Of a stretch of 43,102 bases of DNA, positions 7,203 through 14,495 are shown piece by piece. Each line of letters begins with the position of its first letter. Positions within the stretch are counted from its first letter, which is position 1. The notes under the pieces were generated by a model. It was not told the DNA's origin. It did not search any database and saw only the letters and a list, made by a program, of their open reading frames with translations. Location of the stretch: the IMG/VR virus record IMGVR_UViG_3300045935_000032, positions 1-43,102 of that record; one strand, 5' to 3'. The translations under genes were made by a program, and so were the position numbers. The stretch comes from a virus.

Positions 7203-8482
7203 CAATTCCTCCCTAGTCCGACCAGTCGCGGTGCTGGCGGCTGGTTCTGTTGTGCCGGCGAAGCCCCCGCTGTCGGCGGAGGGGCCGGAGCCTGAGGCAA
7301 CTCCCCGGCGGCCTGCGGGTCGTCCTCGTCGGTAGCGAACGGGCCAGCGGCGACGCCAGCCTCCAAATGGAGCGGCTGGAACGTGTCCTGCGCGTCGAAC
7401 CAGACCCACTGCCCTGACGGCAACGCCTGCGACGTGAACGCGTCCGCGATCCGCTTCGCGGTCGGACGCAACTCGAACCGCCACCAAAACTCGCCCAGCT
7501 GCCCAGGGTTCTGATAGGTCAGGCTCGAGTTGCCGCGGCTACCGCCAACCGTCATGTTCACCAGAACAGCGGGGATACCGAACGCGGTCGCGAGCGCGAG
7601 CGCGTTGAACTCCTGGTTCTCGAGCAGCGACAGATCCTTCGGGTTGAACGACAACTGCTCGAAGTCGATCTCCGGCGGCAACACCGGAGGCGCACCCGAC
7701 CGTTGCGCTGTCCGCTCCTGCCACTGCGCCTGCAGGGCGAGCGCCTGCTTCTCCTCCAACTTCCGCTGCGACTTCAACGCGACCTTAGGGATGCCGCCCT
7801 GGTTCACCTCGAGCGCCGCGTTGCCGGCGGCGAGCAACCCCCACGCCATCTGCGCGTACGAGCGAATCGCCGGAGTTCCGTGAGCCTGGAAGGTCGCGTT
7901 CGCGCCGGGGTTGCGGTCGATCTGGATCACGTCGCCCGGGTTGAGAGTGTCGCCGCCCAGGATCTTGTACTCGCGCTGACCGTCACGCCACAGCGGCTCA
8001 CAGATGCGCGCAGGGATCGTCGTCCAGTTGCGCGGAAACCCGTTCGCGTACCGCTGCGTGATGAACGCGAGCCCGTACCCCCAGCCGTACATGTCAGCGA
8101 CCAAGGCGAAGATCGCGTCCGAGACGCCGTTCGGGTAGAAGAGCGGGTCGGGGTTGCAAACCCACATCGGCTCGGTCGCGTCCGTCACGTTCGGCGCCTC
8201 GAAGCGGAGCGGCATCGACGCGATCTGCTGCGCGTTCATCTGGATACACCTGTTCGTGATCCACGTCCGCTCCGCGAGCAGACCGTTGCCGGGGAAGAAC
8301 ATCTGGCCGGCCGGGTTGAGGCCGTTCTCGGTCCAGAAGTTCGGGATGATCGAATCCCAGAGAGACATGTTCGTCCCCTCGAGCGGCCCGACGTCACGCG
8401 TCAACAGCGGCTCATCGCGCGTAGCGACGATCGGCTGGCCGACTTCTGGCCGTGGGCCGAGGATCCGTTCGAGCAGGCCCAC
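7202..8482 (-). CDS. Portal protein
   Basis: A 426-residue HK97-family portal. It starts MGLLERILGPRPE (GTG at 8482), has the central ILGGDTLNPGDVIQIDR and a conserved later block AFGIPAVLVN followed by SSLTYQN. The tail is Pro/Ala-rich. It forms the dodecameric DNA channel of the procapsid. The GTG has no strong Shine-Dalgarno; an ATG at 8368 (MSLWDSII) has GAGGGG before it, but the N-terminal MGLLERI is typical of the family, so the longer form is preferred. Confidence 0.9.
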   Translation of the reverse strand: MGLLERILGPRPEVGQPIVATRDEPLLTRDVGPLEGTNMSLWDSIIPNFWTENGLNPAGQMFFPGNGLLAERTWITNRCIQMNAQQIASMPLRFEAPNVTDATEPMWVCNPDPLFYPNGVSDAIFALVADMYGWGYGLAFITQRYANGFPRNWTTIPARICEPLWRDGQREYKILGGDTLNPGDVIQIDRNPGANATFQAHGTPAIRSYAQMAWGLLAAGNAALEVNQGGIPKVALKSQRKLEEKQALALQAQWQERTAQRSGAPPVLPPEIDFEQLSFNPKDLSLLENQEFNALALATAFGIPAVLVNMTVGGSRGNSSLTYQNPGQLGEFWWRFELRPTAKRIADAFTSQALPSGQWVWFDAQDTFQPLHLEAGVAAGPFATDEDDPQAAGELPQAPAPPPTAGASPAQQNQPPAPRLVGLGRN

Positions 8483-8504
8483 TAGGAACTACCCACCAAC
8501 GAAA

Positions 8505-8526
8505 GACGCCTCCTTGCGGAGGCGTC
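8505..8526 (-). terminator. Hairpin between terminase and portal genes
   Basis: Perfect 9-bp stem (GACGCCTCC, loop, GGAGGCGTC) followed on the minus strand by TTTCGTT. The short T-rich tail makes it a weak intrinsic terminator or attenuator, possibly lowering or separating terminase from portal-capsid expression. Confidence 0.55.
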
Positions 8527-8552
8527 AATCAGACATGTGCAGACTTCGCCCA

Positions 8553-10037
8553 TCAATAGATCACTACCTCGCTGTTCGCGATGTCCCGGTCCATCGCCGA
8601 CCACAACGCAACCGACGCCGAAATCACAGCACCCGGATCCGTCTTCGACTTCGCCCTCGACCACGCCCACCTGTCGACGAGCGGCCTAATCCGCGCGCCA
8701 CGCACCGACGTGTTCAACTCGTCCTGACCGAGATGGACGACGTCGTCCTCCTCCACCGCGGTCGCGAACTGCCCGCAAGCATCCGCATACTCGCCAGTCT
8801 TCAACCGCCTCACATCCAGACCCGTCTGCTCCTCGATCCGAGCGGCGATCGCGTTACCAGGCCCGAACCCGTCACAGACGAGCTCGATCACCTCGTGGTC
8901 CTCACACAACGCCTGGATCCGCTCCGGCACCCAGCCGGTCCCCGCGCGGCAATGAACCATCTCAACCATCTTCCGGCCCCTCGCATCTAGACCCGCCGCC
9001 GTGATCGTGGTGCGCCTCCCGGGTGACACGTCGAAAGCGATGCAGACCGGGTCCTCCAGCACAGCGGTCGCATCCTCAGCGGCCATCCACTTGTCGAGCG
9101 AGATCTCCGAGTTGCCGATCAGGTCGGTGTCCGGGTAGTCGCCCACGTTCAAGAGCTCGGTGATGAACTGCCGCCAGCCCAGCAGGCGAATCTCCTTCGC
9201 CATGTGCTTCTCCGTCACCCGCCCGCGGACCATCGCCCAGTTCACCTCACGCCAACGCTCCGGGTCGCGTGCCACGTCCTCCGGAACCTCCTCAGGGTTC
9301 TCGAAGTCGAGCGAGTACTCGTGGTAGACGAGCGAATCCTCCTCCGCCTCGATGCCGCGCTCACGCACCCGAGTCCAGACGATCGCGTGATCGTCCTTGT
9401 CCTGGTCGGGCGCATTGCCGGCGTACGCCAGCTGCGGCCCCCGCTCAGCAGTCGATGCGCGCAGCGTCGGCACCATCGTCCCATGAGCCCACTCCGACAG
9501 AATCTGCGCCTCATCCAGAACCAGCAGCGCCACATCGTCGACACCCTTCAGACCCGACTTCGTCCGCGTGCGAAACTCGATCTTCGACCCATCCTGCAGC
9601 ACGATCGCCTCGTCGCCATGCGAGTAGCGGAACCCGACCATCCGCATCGTCCCCAGCGTCGACCGCTCAACCCGGGCGAGCAGATCCTCGTTGTTGCGGA
9701 TCGCCAACTCGAGCCGCTGAAAATGGCGAGCCGACGTCTTGAACTCATGCGCCGAATGGATAATCAGCCGCTCATTCAGCACGAAGATGCCGAAGAGCTC
9801 GCGTGCCAGCAGCACCTCGCCCTTCCCGTTCTGGCGCGGCGCACTCAAAGCCCACTCGAACGACTGCCACCGACCATTCTCGTCAAGCCCAAGCATCGAC
9901 CGCAACATGAACTCCTGCTCCGGATCGAGACGCAACTTGTGCGCCCGGCACCACTCGATCGCCTCATCGGCGAGTGACCAGTCGACCGCGTCAGGGATGC
10001 GACAGATCCGCGGCATGACCAGCTCGAGGACGCTCAC
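8553..10037 (-). CDS. Terminase large subunit
   Basis: A 494-residue packaging motor. The ATPase domain has Walker A SAPRQNGKGE (65-74) and Walker B LLVLDEAQ (171-178). The C-terminal nuclease domain shows Asp residues in CIAFDVSPG, LVCDGFGPGN and SKTDPGAVISA. GTG start with GGAGG 7 bases before it, overlapping the preceding 42-residue ORF by GTGA. It cuts and translocates DNA into the prohead through the portal. No separate small terminase was recognised upstream. Confidence 0.94.
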   Translation of the reverse strand: MSVLELVMPRICRIPDAVDWSLADEAIEWCRAHKLRLDPEQEFMLRSMLGLDENGRWQSFEWALSAPRQNGKGEVLLARELFGIFVLNERLIIHSAHEFKTSARHFQRLELAIRNNEDLLARVERSTLGTMRMVGFRYSHGDEAIVLQDGSKIEFRTRTKSGLKGVDDVALLVLDEAQILSEWAHGTMVPTLRASTAERGPQLAYAGNAPDQDKDDHAIVWTRVRERGIEAEEDSLVYHEYSLDFENPEEVPEDVARDPERWREVNWAMVRGRVTEKHMAKEIRLLGWRQFITELLNVGDYPDTDLIGNSEISLDKWMAAEDATAVLEDPVCIAFDVSPGRRTTITAAGLDARGRKMVEMVHCRAGTGWVPERIQALCEDHEVIELVCDGFGPGNAIAARIEEQTGLDVRRLKTGEYADACGQFATAVEEDDVVHLGQDELNTSVRGARIRPLVDRWAWSRAKSKTDPGAVISASVALWSAMDRDIANSEVVIY

Positions 10038-10162
10038 CAGATCGCCTCCTGGCCTGGAGCAACGCCCGATATCAGATGACCGGAAACTCTCTTGCGAGAA
10101 GCCTCACTCCGGTTGGCGAATCGCGTCACTCTCTCATACCTACAGCCCCCGACACATTTCAT
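10034..10162 (-). CDS. Small basic protein between HNH and terminase (42 aa)
   Basis: The ATG follows the HNH stop directly and the TGA shares GTGA with the terminase start. Basic, with two Cys near the N-terminus (MKCVGGCRYERVTRF). It is far too short for a usual small terminase. Support is positional only. Confidence 0.45.
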   Translation of the reverse strand: MKCVGGCRYERVTRFANRSEASRKRVSGHLISGVAPGQEAIW

Positions 10163-10432
10163 TCACCAAACTCTTGACCTCCTCCGGCCCCGCATCGCGT
10201 TCCCGCGGCGAGCCCCCTCAGAGGTGTTGCAGTACGCATGCGCCACACCGCGATAACCCCGGCGATCCGGCGTGTGATCCAAATGCCAAGGTTGCCCAGC
10301 AACGATCGGTTCGCCACAAAGGCAGCACGTCTGGAATCCCCCATTGGCGATCGGGGCAAGACGCGCTCGCAAATTCCGGTGACGCTGTCCTCCTCGTTGT
10401 ACCCACGATTTCGTGCGAGATCTCATCCCCAA
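10163..10432 (-). CDS. HNH endonuclease
   Basis: An 89-residue HNH nuclease. The zinc/catalytic block is CCLCGEPI, then WHLDHTPDRRGY and AHAYCNTSEGARRG, giving the H-D-H...H..CN pattern. Next to the large terminase, as in many HK97-like phages, where such HNH proteins stimulate cos cleavage or packaging. Start is TTG at 10432 or ATG at 10426. Confidence 0.82.
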   Translation of the reverse strand: MGMRSRTKSWVQRGGQRHRNLRARLAPIANGGFQTCCLCGEPIVAGQPWHLDHTPDRRGYRGVAHAYCNTSEGARRGNAMRGRRRSRVW

Positions 10433-10808
10433 AAGATGCAGCCGGAGAAATACGCCTGCGGGGGTCGCAGGTTGGATGCCGACCTAAAAAACGGGGGTGG
10501 TGTTGGCTGCCTGGGCATGAGTAAGCCGCCTTGTTGGGCGGCTCGGGTGGTAGCTATCGCGTAGGGCGGGCGGACGGGCGGATGGTGCGCTTCGTGTTTG
10601 CGCGTCCGGTTTCTGCCTGCGTTTGGGAGTGTGCCTTATGGGTCGGCGGTCGTCAAGTGTCGCGATAGACGTCGCGGGCGGCTGCGATGAAGACGAGCGC
10701 GAGGAATGCCAGCACATTGCTCCGAAGTAGGCGTGGTTGTGGAGGTTGTAGGCGACGCCGATATGGGGATGGTGGCTTCGAGAGCGAGGAAGGTTGCGAC
10801 TGTGCGCC
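10433..10808 (-). other. 376-bp stretch without a confident gene
   Basis: A 58-residue ORF (10636-10812) overlaps the upstream stop by ATGA but is Thr/Arg-rich and unconvincing. A nested GTG ORF (10653-10715) would make a 20-residue hydrophobic peptide (MLAFLALVFIAAARDVYRDT). A 7-bp GC-rich hairpin (AGCCGCC/GGCGGCT, 10524-10543) and an A6 run at 10487-10492 are present. This is the boundary between early and late genes, so a late promoter is likely here; none could be assigned. Confidence 0.4.
10524..10543. terminator. GC-rich hairpin at the early/late boundary
   Basis: 7-bp perfect stem AGCCGCC/GGCGGCT with a 6-base loop. No U-run directly follows on either strand; on the minus strand a T6 run lies about 30 bases further on. 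Terminator activity is uncertain. Confidence 0.35.
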
Positions 10809-11021
10809 TCATCGGCAGATGCGGTGCTCGGGTTGGGTGCCTGGGATGGTGCCGCCTACGGCTTTGGCGAGGCAGGGGATGCCGCGTAGGTCGACGGGGT
10901 CGGGGTGTTCGTAGCCGGCGTAGTGGTGGGTGATGGGCTTTGGGGGCTCGAGTCTTGCGATGCGTTGTGCGTTGGCTTGGCGTTGGAGGTGGGCGTGGTG
11001 GCCGAGCGGGAAAGTTGGCAA
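10809..11021 (-). CDS. Hypothetical protein (70 aa)
   Basis: The TTG start is supported by GGAGG six bases upstream. His/Pro-rich with PKPITHHYAGYEHPDPVDLR. It contains two Cys (IPCLAKAV and HRICR end). No family recognised. It is the last gene of the early region before the 376-bp gap. Confidence 0.6.
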   Translation of the reverse strand: MPTFPLGHHAHLQRQANAQRIARLEPPKPITHHYAGYEHPDPVDLRGIPCLAKAVGGTIPGTQPEHRICR

Positions 11022-11022
11022 T

Positions 11023-11085
11023 CTAAGCCTCCATGTGAAGCTGGACTGGTGAGCGCCCAGTATGGTCGCGGAGATTGCACGTCAC
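11023..11085 (-). CDS. Possible micro-protein (20 aa)
   Basis: A GTG ORF overlapping the preceding stop by GTGA and ending two bases before the next TTG gene. It may be a real translational relay or the detached end of the 28-residue ORF upstream after a frameshift. Low confidence. Confidence 0.3.
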   Translation of the reverse strand: MTCNLRDHTGRSPVQLHMEA

Positions 11086-11168
11086 GCAAGAGACGGCGAC
11101 GTTAGCGCGTGTGTGCGTTCCGCCTTGTCGCTGGCACGGCAGTGGCTGCAGATCTTTGCCGTGGTCAT
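11082..11168 (-). CDS. Possible small Cys protein (28 aa)
   Basis: ATGA overlap with the HTH gene upstream. MTTAKICSHCRASDKAERTH holds one CxxC, half of a zinc ribbon. The next ORF carries another Cys, so the two could be a broken zinc-binding protein. Confidence 0.35.
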   Translation of the reverse strand: MTTAKICSHCRASDKAERTHALTSPSLA

Positions 11169-11368
11169 GCGGTGGCTCCTTGTTCGAGCTTGTCGGCGAT
11201 CTTCTGGTGTGCGCGGTTGAGTCGGTCGCGGGCGGTGGTGGGGGCGATGTGGAGTATGAGGGCGATGCGTCTGCGGCCGAGGCCTTGTTCGGCGAGGTGG
11301 AGGACTTGGAGTTCGGCGGGGGTGCAGACTTGTTGGGCGGTGGCCCAGTAGTCGGTGCTCGAGTTCAT
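11165..11368 (-). CDS. Sigma-70 region 4-like HTH protein
   Basis: A 67-residue helix-turn-helix protein: CTPAELQVLHLAEQGLGRRR followed by IALILHIAPTTARDRLNRA, matching the region 4/LuxR-type HTH layout in which TPAE..VL.L...G......A..L.......R...A. It overlaps the preceding ORF by ATGA. Likely a transcription regulator, perhaps of the late genes or of the nearby CTTGTCCC repeats (inference). Confidence 0.75.
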   Translation of the reverse strand: MNSSTDYWATAQQVCTPAELQVLHLAEQGLGRRRIALILHIAPTTARDRLNRAHQKIADKLEQGATA

Positions 11369-11586
11369 TGGTCTTCGGTTGGGTCGGGTGTGAGGGTTTC
11401 GAGGTAGGCGAGGTCGGTCCTTGTTCCTGTCCGGCTTTCTGCTTTGAGGGGTGGCGACTCTGACACCCTGCCTTTACTTGTCCCTATATATAGGCGGGAC
11501 AAGAAGGAAAGGCAGTCCGAGTTGGTCCATAGGACAGGCTGCTTGTCCCGATTAGGCTTCTTGTCCCATCCTGTCCGGACAACCAT
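11365..11586 (-). CDS. Doubtful ORF carrying the CTTGTCCC repeats (73 aa)
   Basis: It overlaps the upstream nuclease-like gene by TGATG and the downstream HTH gene by ATGA, which favours translation. The sequence, however, is dominated by the DNA repeats and has no protein-like features (MVVRTGWDKKPNRDKQP). It may be a regulatory or origin segment that happens to be open, or both. Confidence 0.4.
   Translation of the reverse strand: MVVRTGWDKKPNRDKQPVLWTNSDCLSFLSRLYIGTSKGRVSESPPLKAESRTGTRTDLAYLETLTPDPTEDQ
11426..11583. repeat. Cluster of CTTGTCCC / TGTCC repeats (operator- or origin-like)
   Basis: CTTGTCCC at 11477-11484, 11542-11549 and 11560-11567, and its complement GGGACAAG at 11496-11503. 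Related sites are CCTGTCCGG at 11426-11434, AGGACAGG at 11531-11538 and the palindrome TGTCCGGACA at 11572-11581. The first inverted pair flanks TATATATA (11485-11492). The cluster lies beside helicase, nuclease-like and HTH genes, as iterons or multiple operators would. Confidence 0.7.
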
Positions 11587-12122
11587 CAGAACTGGGTCTC
11601 CGCACGGCCCACCATGTGCTGTGCGATCTCGTTAGCGGTGACGTAGACGACCTTGCCTGTGCGCCGGCAGAGGTCGTTCGGGACGATCCAGTGGTCCCAG
11701 CCGCGCTTGTGCCATTTCTGTTGGCCGAGCTCCCAGACTTTGTCGTAGTCGCGTGTGTATCCACCACCCGGTCCGGTATACGCGGTCTGCTCGAGGTGAT
11801 CCCGTCCATTGACGTCGATGAGGAGCCCGAAGCCGTTGTAGGCGGATCCGCCGCTGACCCAGACTCCGAGGTCCCAGTACCAGGTGAAGCCGCGGTGATC
11901 CTCAACCGGGAACTGTGGTCTGATCTTGTGGTCGGCTCCTGCTGCATCGAGTGCCGCGGCTAATGCGTCTTCGAGGAACCACTCGTATCGTGAGACGCGG
12001 TGTAGCTTCTCGCCGCAATCGGGGCACGGCTTTCGTCGGCGGCGGTCGCCTCCAGCAGGCAATTCGTGACGTTCCCAGCATCTTGAGCACCACCACGCAT
12101 CGAGTTTCGTTGGCGCGTTCAT
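11586..12122 (-). CDS. Zinc-ribbon nuclease-like protein
   Basis: A 178-residue protein. The N-terminal zinc ribbon is CSRCWERHELPAGG...CPDCGEKLHRV. A predicted alpha/beta core follows: WYWDLGVWV, then LLIDVNGRDH and a Trp/Lys-rich end. The acidic residues (WDLG, LLIDVNG) resemble the strand order of PD-(D/E)XK nucleases or resolvases, but the usual ExK is not clear. ATG at 12122 shares ATGA with the helicase stop. Likely a replication or recombination nuclease; moderate confidence. Confidence 0.5.
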   Translation of the reverse strand: MNAPTKLDAWWCSRCWERHELPAGGDRRRRKPCPDCGEKLHRVSRYEWFLEDALAAALDAAGADHKIRPQFPVEDHRGFTWYWDLGVWVSGGSAYNGFGLLIDVNGRDHLEQTAYTGPGGGYTRDYDKVWELGQQKWHKRGWDHWIVPNDLCRRTGKVVYVTANEIAQHMVGRAETQF

Positions 12123-13345
12123 GTAAACAGGATCTCCTCGGGCGGGACTGTTTCGGTCTCCGTCCATTCCTTGAGGCCCCAGAGGACAGCTGTCGTTTTG
12201 GCTCCTAGCGCTTTGGCTTCTTGGCCTGTGAGTGAGACGAAGAGATGTGGTGCACCCTCGAGCGCTTTCTTGACGTCGACTCGGCGGCGTTCGATGTCCT
12301 TTGCGATCTCGGTGCTTGTCTGCCAGCCTTCGCCCTTACGGCCGCCCCGTTTTGCCTTGGTGGCGGCGAGGTGTTCGTAGATGAGGGGTTCGAGGATTGT
12401 GGTGTCGCCCTCTTCCCCGATGGCCGTAAAGCTCATGGTGTTCCAGATGCGGCCGAGGATTACCGGGTTTGGTGTGCGTTTCCGCGCCCAGCGGAGCTTC
12501 GGATAGGCGAGCCGGGCCTGGTCGTCGCTGTGGGTAGACGTGAGCGTGAGAAGCGTGTCGAGATGGCCTCCCCAAGCGCCACTGATACGGGCGAGTTCGT
12601 CTTCGGTCCGTTCGACGCGTTCGCGGAAGTGGTGGAGGAAGAAGAACGCTCGAGTCGTGCCGAGCCCGAGTGGGCGGAGGCAGGCGACAAAGTCGCGTGT
12701 GTCGGCTGGAGAGCCAACGCCGGCGGGACCAAGGCTGGCTAGCGGGTCGCCGATGACGATGTCGACTTGTGCTGCGTCGAGTTCGAGCCGCGTCTTCTCG
12801 CTAGCGTCCTGGTCGGCGAAGCTGAAGGATCCCCATCGCCATGTTTGGATGAGGAGCGCGCCGCCGCGAGCGCGGATGTCGTGGGGGAAGCAGCGCAGCT
12901 TGTCGTCGAGTTTGACTCGGAACATCTCTTGTGGGCCTTCGTTCTCAATCAGTGCGACGCGAAGTGGTCGCGGTACGTTCCATGGTTGGGGTCCATCGCC
13001 GTTCTCGGTTGGTGGATACGGGAGGCCGGCGGCCAGATGACAGGCGAGATCGAGGATCCATGTGGTCTTGCCTGCACCTGGTCGTCCGGCAAGGACGGTG
13101 AGGCCACCCGCGGCGATGACCGCCGAGTCTTCGTTGCCCCAGAGCGGAAGAGGCGGATCGGTGATCCGGGCCGCGAAGTCGTAGGCATCAAGGAAGACAG
13201 GCTCGTCAGTCGGGTCTTCGGCTACTACGGTCCCGTTGCGTCCTGTGTACGAGTCGATATCTGCGTCGACCAGGGCACGGAGTTGTTCTTCGTCATCGGG
13301 TCCGATGCCTGCGGAGATCTGTTCGATGGGGAACAGGTCCGTCAT
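12119..13345 (-). CDS. RepA/RecA-type AAA ATPase (replicative helicase)
   Basis: A 408-residue ATPase with Walker A GRPGAGKTT (87-95), Walker B VDIVIGDPL (about 194-202), a sensor-like FFFLHHFRE and a C-terminal winged region (TSTEIAKDIERRRVDVKKAL) that looks like a DNA-binding HTH. This matches the RepA/DnaB-like RecA-fold group used in phage replication. ATG at 13345 overlaps the upstream stop by ATGA. With the neighbouring nuclease and repeat cluster it likely forms the replication module. Confidence 0.82.
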   Translation of the reverse strand: MTDLFPIEQISAGIGPDDEEQLRALVDADIDSYTGRNGTVVAEDPTDEPVFLDAYDFAARITDPPLPLWGNEDSAVIAAGGLTVLAGRPGAGKTTWILDLACHLAAGLPYPPTENGDGPQPWNVPRPLRVALIENEGPQEMFRVKLDDKLRCFPHDIRARGGALLIQTWRWGSFSFADQDASEKTRLELDAAQVDIVIGDPLASLGPAGVGSPADTRDFVACLRPLGLGTTRAFFFLHHFRERVERTEDELARISGAWGGHLDTLLTLTSTHSDDQARLAYPKLRWARKRTPNPVILGRIWNTMSFTAIGEEGDTTILEPLIYEHLAATKAKRGGRKGEGWQTSTEIAKDIERRRVDVKKALEGAPHLFVSLTGQEAKALGAKTTAVLWGLKEWTETETVPPEEILFT

Positions 13346-13605
13346 CTGCGCCACTCGAGGAGCCGGTTGAGGGCCTCCCATTCACGGTCGACGTGCGCGA
13401 TTGCGGCGTCGATGGTTTCGGTGTCGCCGGGGTAGGTGTGGGCGGCGAGTTGGGCTGCGGTTGGTGTGGTGAGCAGGTGGAGGGCTTGGACGTGGCCGGC
13501 TAGACGGTCGCTTAGGTGGGCGTGATAGGTGTCGGGTTCGGTGCGGCGTCGGAGGCGTCCGACGTCTTTGGCGAGCTGGGTGATGCGGTCTTCGAGTGCG
13601 GGAAT
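13342..13605 (-). CDS. Helical protein with apparent ATT start (87 aa)
   Basis: The frame from 13605 to the TGA overlapping the helicase start (ATGA) is clearly protein-like: IPALEDRITQLAKDVGRLRR, then GHVQALHLLTTPTAAQLAAH and a helical end. It has no ATG, GTG or TTG anywhere in its 87 codons. The ATT at 13605 follows a GAGGA site by 8 bases and is preceded by a TAG in frame. Function unknown; likely helical, perhaps a helicase partner. Confidence 0.6.
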   Translation of the reverse strand: MPALEDRITQLAKDVGRLRRRTEPDTYHAHLSDRLAGHVQALHLLTTPTAAQLAAHTYPGDTETIDAAIAHVDREWEALNRLLEWRR

Positions 13606-13677
13606 GGGGTGGGTCCTCGGTGTCCGGTGTCGCCACGCTGGGTGGCCCTATAGAAGGTCGGTGGTTGCGCGAGTCGG

Positions 13678-13917
13678 CTAGGGCGGCTGGACGTCCGCAT
13701 CCGTAGTAGCGGCAGAGCGTGCTTCTCCGGTCCATGTGACCGCGCTCCTCAGGTAGGCGTGGTACTCGTCCTCGCGTCCATGTTCGTAACCAGCCTGGAA
13801 CGCCTCCCAATGCGGCGCGGTGTAGTCGATAGCGAAATCAGCCTCGGCGCACCACAGCCGGAAAGCGCGGTTCACGTCTTGCTCCAACGGAGTCGCGGCA
13901 GAAGGATCAGATGCCAT
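13678..13917 (-). CDS. SAA-motif small gene (79 aa)
   Basis: It starts MASDPSAATPLEQDVNRAFR and has a compact middle with HWEAFQAGYEHGREDEYHAY, a pattern seen in small actinophage proteins of unknown role. It ends with a second motif copy (GEARSAATTDADVQPP), as though another cassette had been joined in frame. It overlaps the upstream gene by 11 bases. Confidence 0.7.
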   Translation of the reverse strand: MASDPSAATPLEQDVNRAFRLWCAEADFAIDYTAPHWEAFQAGYEHGREDEYHAYLRSAVTWTGEARSAATTDADVQPP

Positions 13918-14164
13918 CGTTGAACCTCGAAACTGCCTTTGCGCCCAGGCGTTGCATGGCAAGCACGCGGCGGCGCTGGCCGCGCACCGTGAACGTCACG
14001 GTCTTGGTCAGCCAGCCCCTGTGTTCGGACACCGACTCGACGGTAAGACCGAGCGGGATGGCGAGGTCGTAGATGGTGTCCACGCCGAACGCCCAACGCG
14101 GGCCGCTCAGGTAGCTCTGCCAGCGAATGACCTGACCCTGCGCGGCAGAGCCGCTGCGAGTTAT
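13907..14164 (-). CDS. SAA-motif gene with apparent ATA start (85 aa)
   Basis: The coding sequence runs TRSGSAAQGQVIRWQSYLSG then DTIYDLAIPLGLTVESV, and ends in a basic KAVSRFNDGI. The only codon at the expected place is ATA (14164), whose last two bases overlap the upstream TAA (ATAA, parallel to ATGA). The frame is also open back to a GTG at 14329, but that stretch is the shadow of the 42-residue gene. Function unknown. Confidence 0.6.
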   Translation of the reverse strand: MTRSGSAAQGQVIRWQSYLSGPRWAFGVDTIYDLAIPLGLTVESVSEHRGWLTKTVTFTVRGQRRRVLAMQRLGAKAVSRFNDGI

Positions 14165-14289
14165 CGGATCAGGTACGTCTTGCCGCGCAAGATCACGGCC
14201 TGACGGCGCGGGAACGCGAGGCGGAGCAGCCTCAGCTTCCACGGCGGAATGACCGCCTTCTCCCACGCCTCCTGCGGTACCAGGTTCAT
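14161..14289 (-). CDS. Small basic protein (42 aa)
   Basis: ATG with a GGGAGGAA site. The sequence MNLVPQEAWEKAVIPPWKLR continues with a Leu/Arg-rich amphipathic stretch and ends KTYLIR. It is preceded by a motif copy at 14313-14319 in a GTG-initiated frame (MSSSAACPYD) that may act as a leader. Function unknown. Confidence 0.6.
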   Translation of the reverse strand: MNLVPQEAWEKAVIPPWKLRLLRLAFPRRQAVILRGKTYLIR

Positions 14290-14321
14290 CGTTCCTCCCA
14301 TCGTAAGGGCAAGCGGCACTA

Positions 14322-14495
14322 CTAGACACGCGACGCCTCGATCCTCGGTAGCTCCTGGCCCATCCAGACCACCGGGCCTTGTCCGACGTAGCAGCCCTGC
14401 GCGAACGTCAACAGCCCGTCGTAGTAGATGTGGTCGAACCAAGCGTTGACGGTCACGCCGAGATTCCTGGCGGCAGAAGGCGTACCGTCAGCCAT
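14322..14495 (-). CDS. SAA-motif small gene (57 aa)
   Basis: It starts MADGTPSAARNLGVTVNAWF, has aromatic DHIYYDGLLTFAQG and ends RIEASRV. It overlaps the upstream stop by 8 bases. Its end and the following GTG form the block GGCGTCGCGTGTCTAGT that recurs, with one change, at the end of the 68-residue gene near 15776. Function unknown. Confidence 0.6.
   Translation of the reverse strand: MADGTPSAARNLGVTVNAWFDHIYYDGLLTFAQGCYVGQGPVVWMGQELPRIEASRV

Noticed and set aside
6203-7487. Long form of the protease starting at 7487
   Set aside because: The extra 95 residues lie over the portal gene in another frame and are Arg-rich; the ATG at 7202 has a strong site and TGATG overlap.
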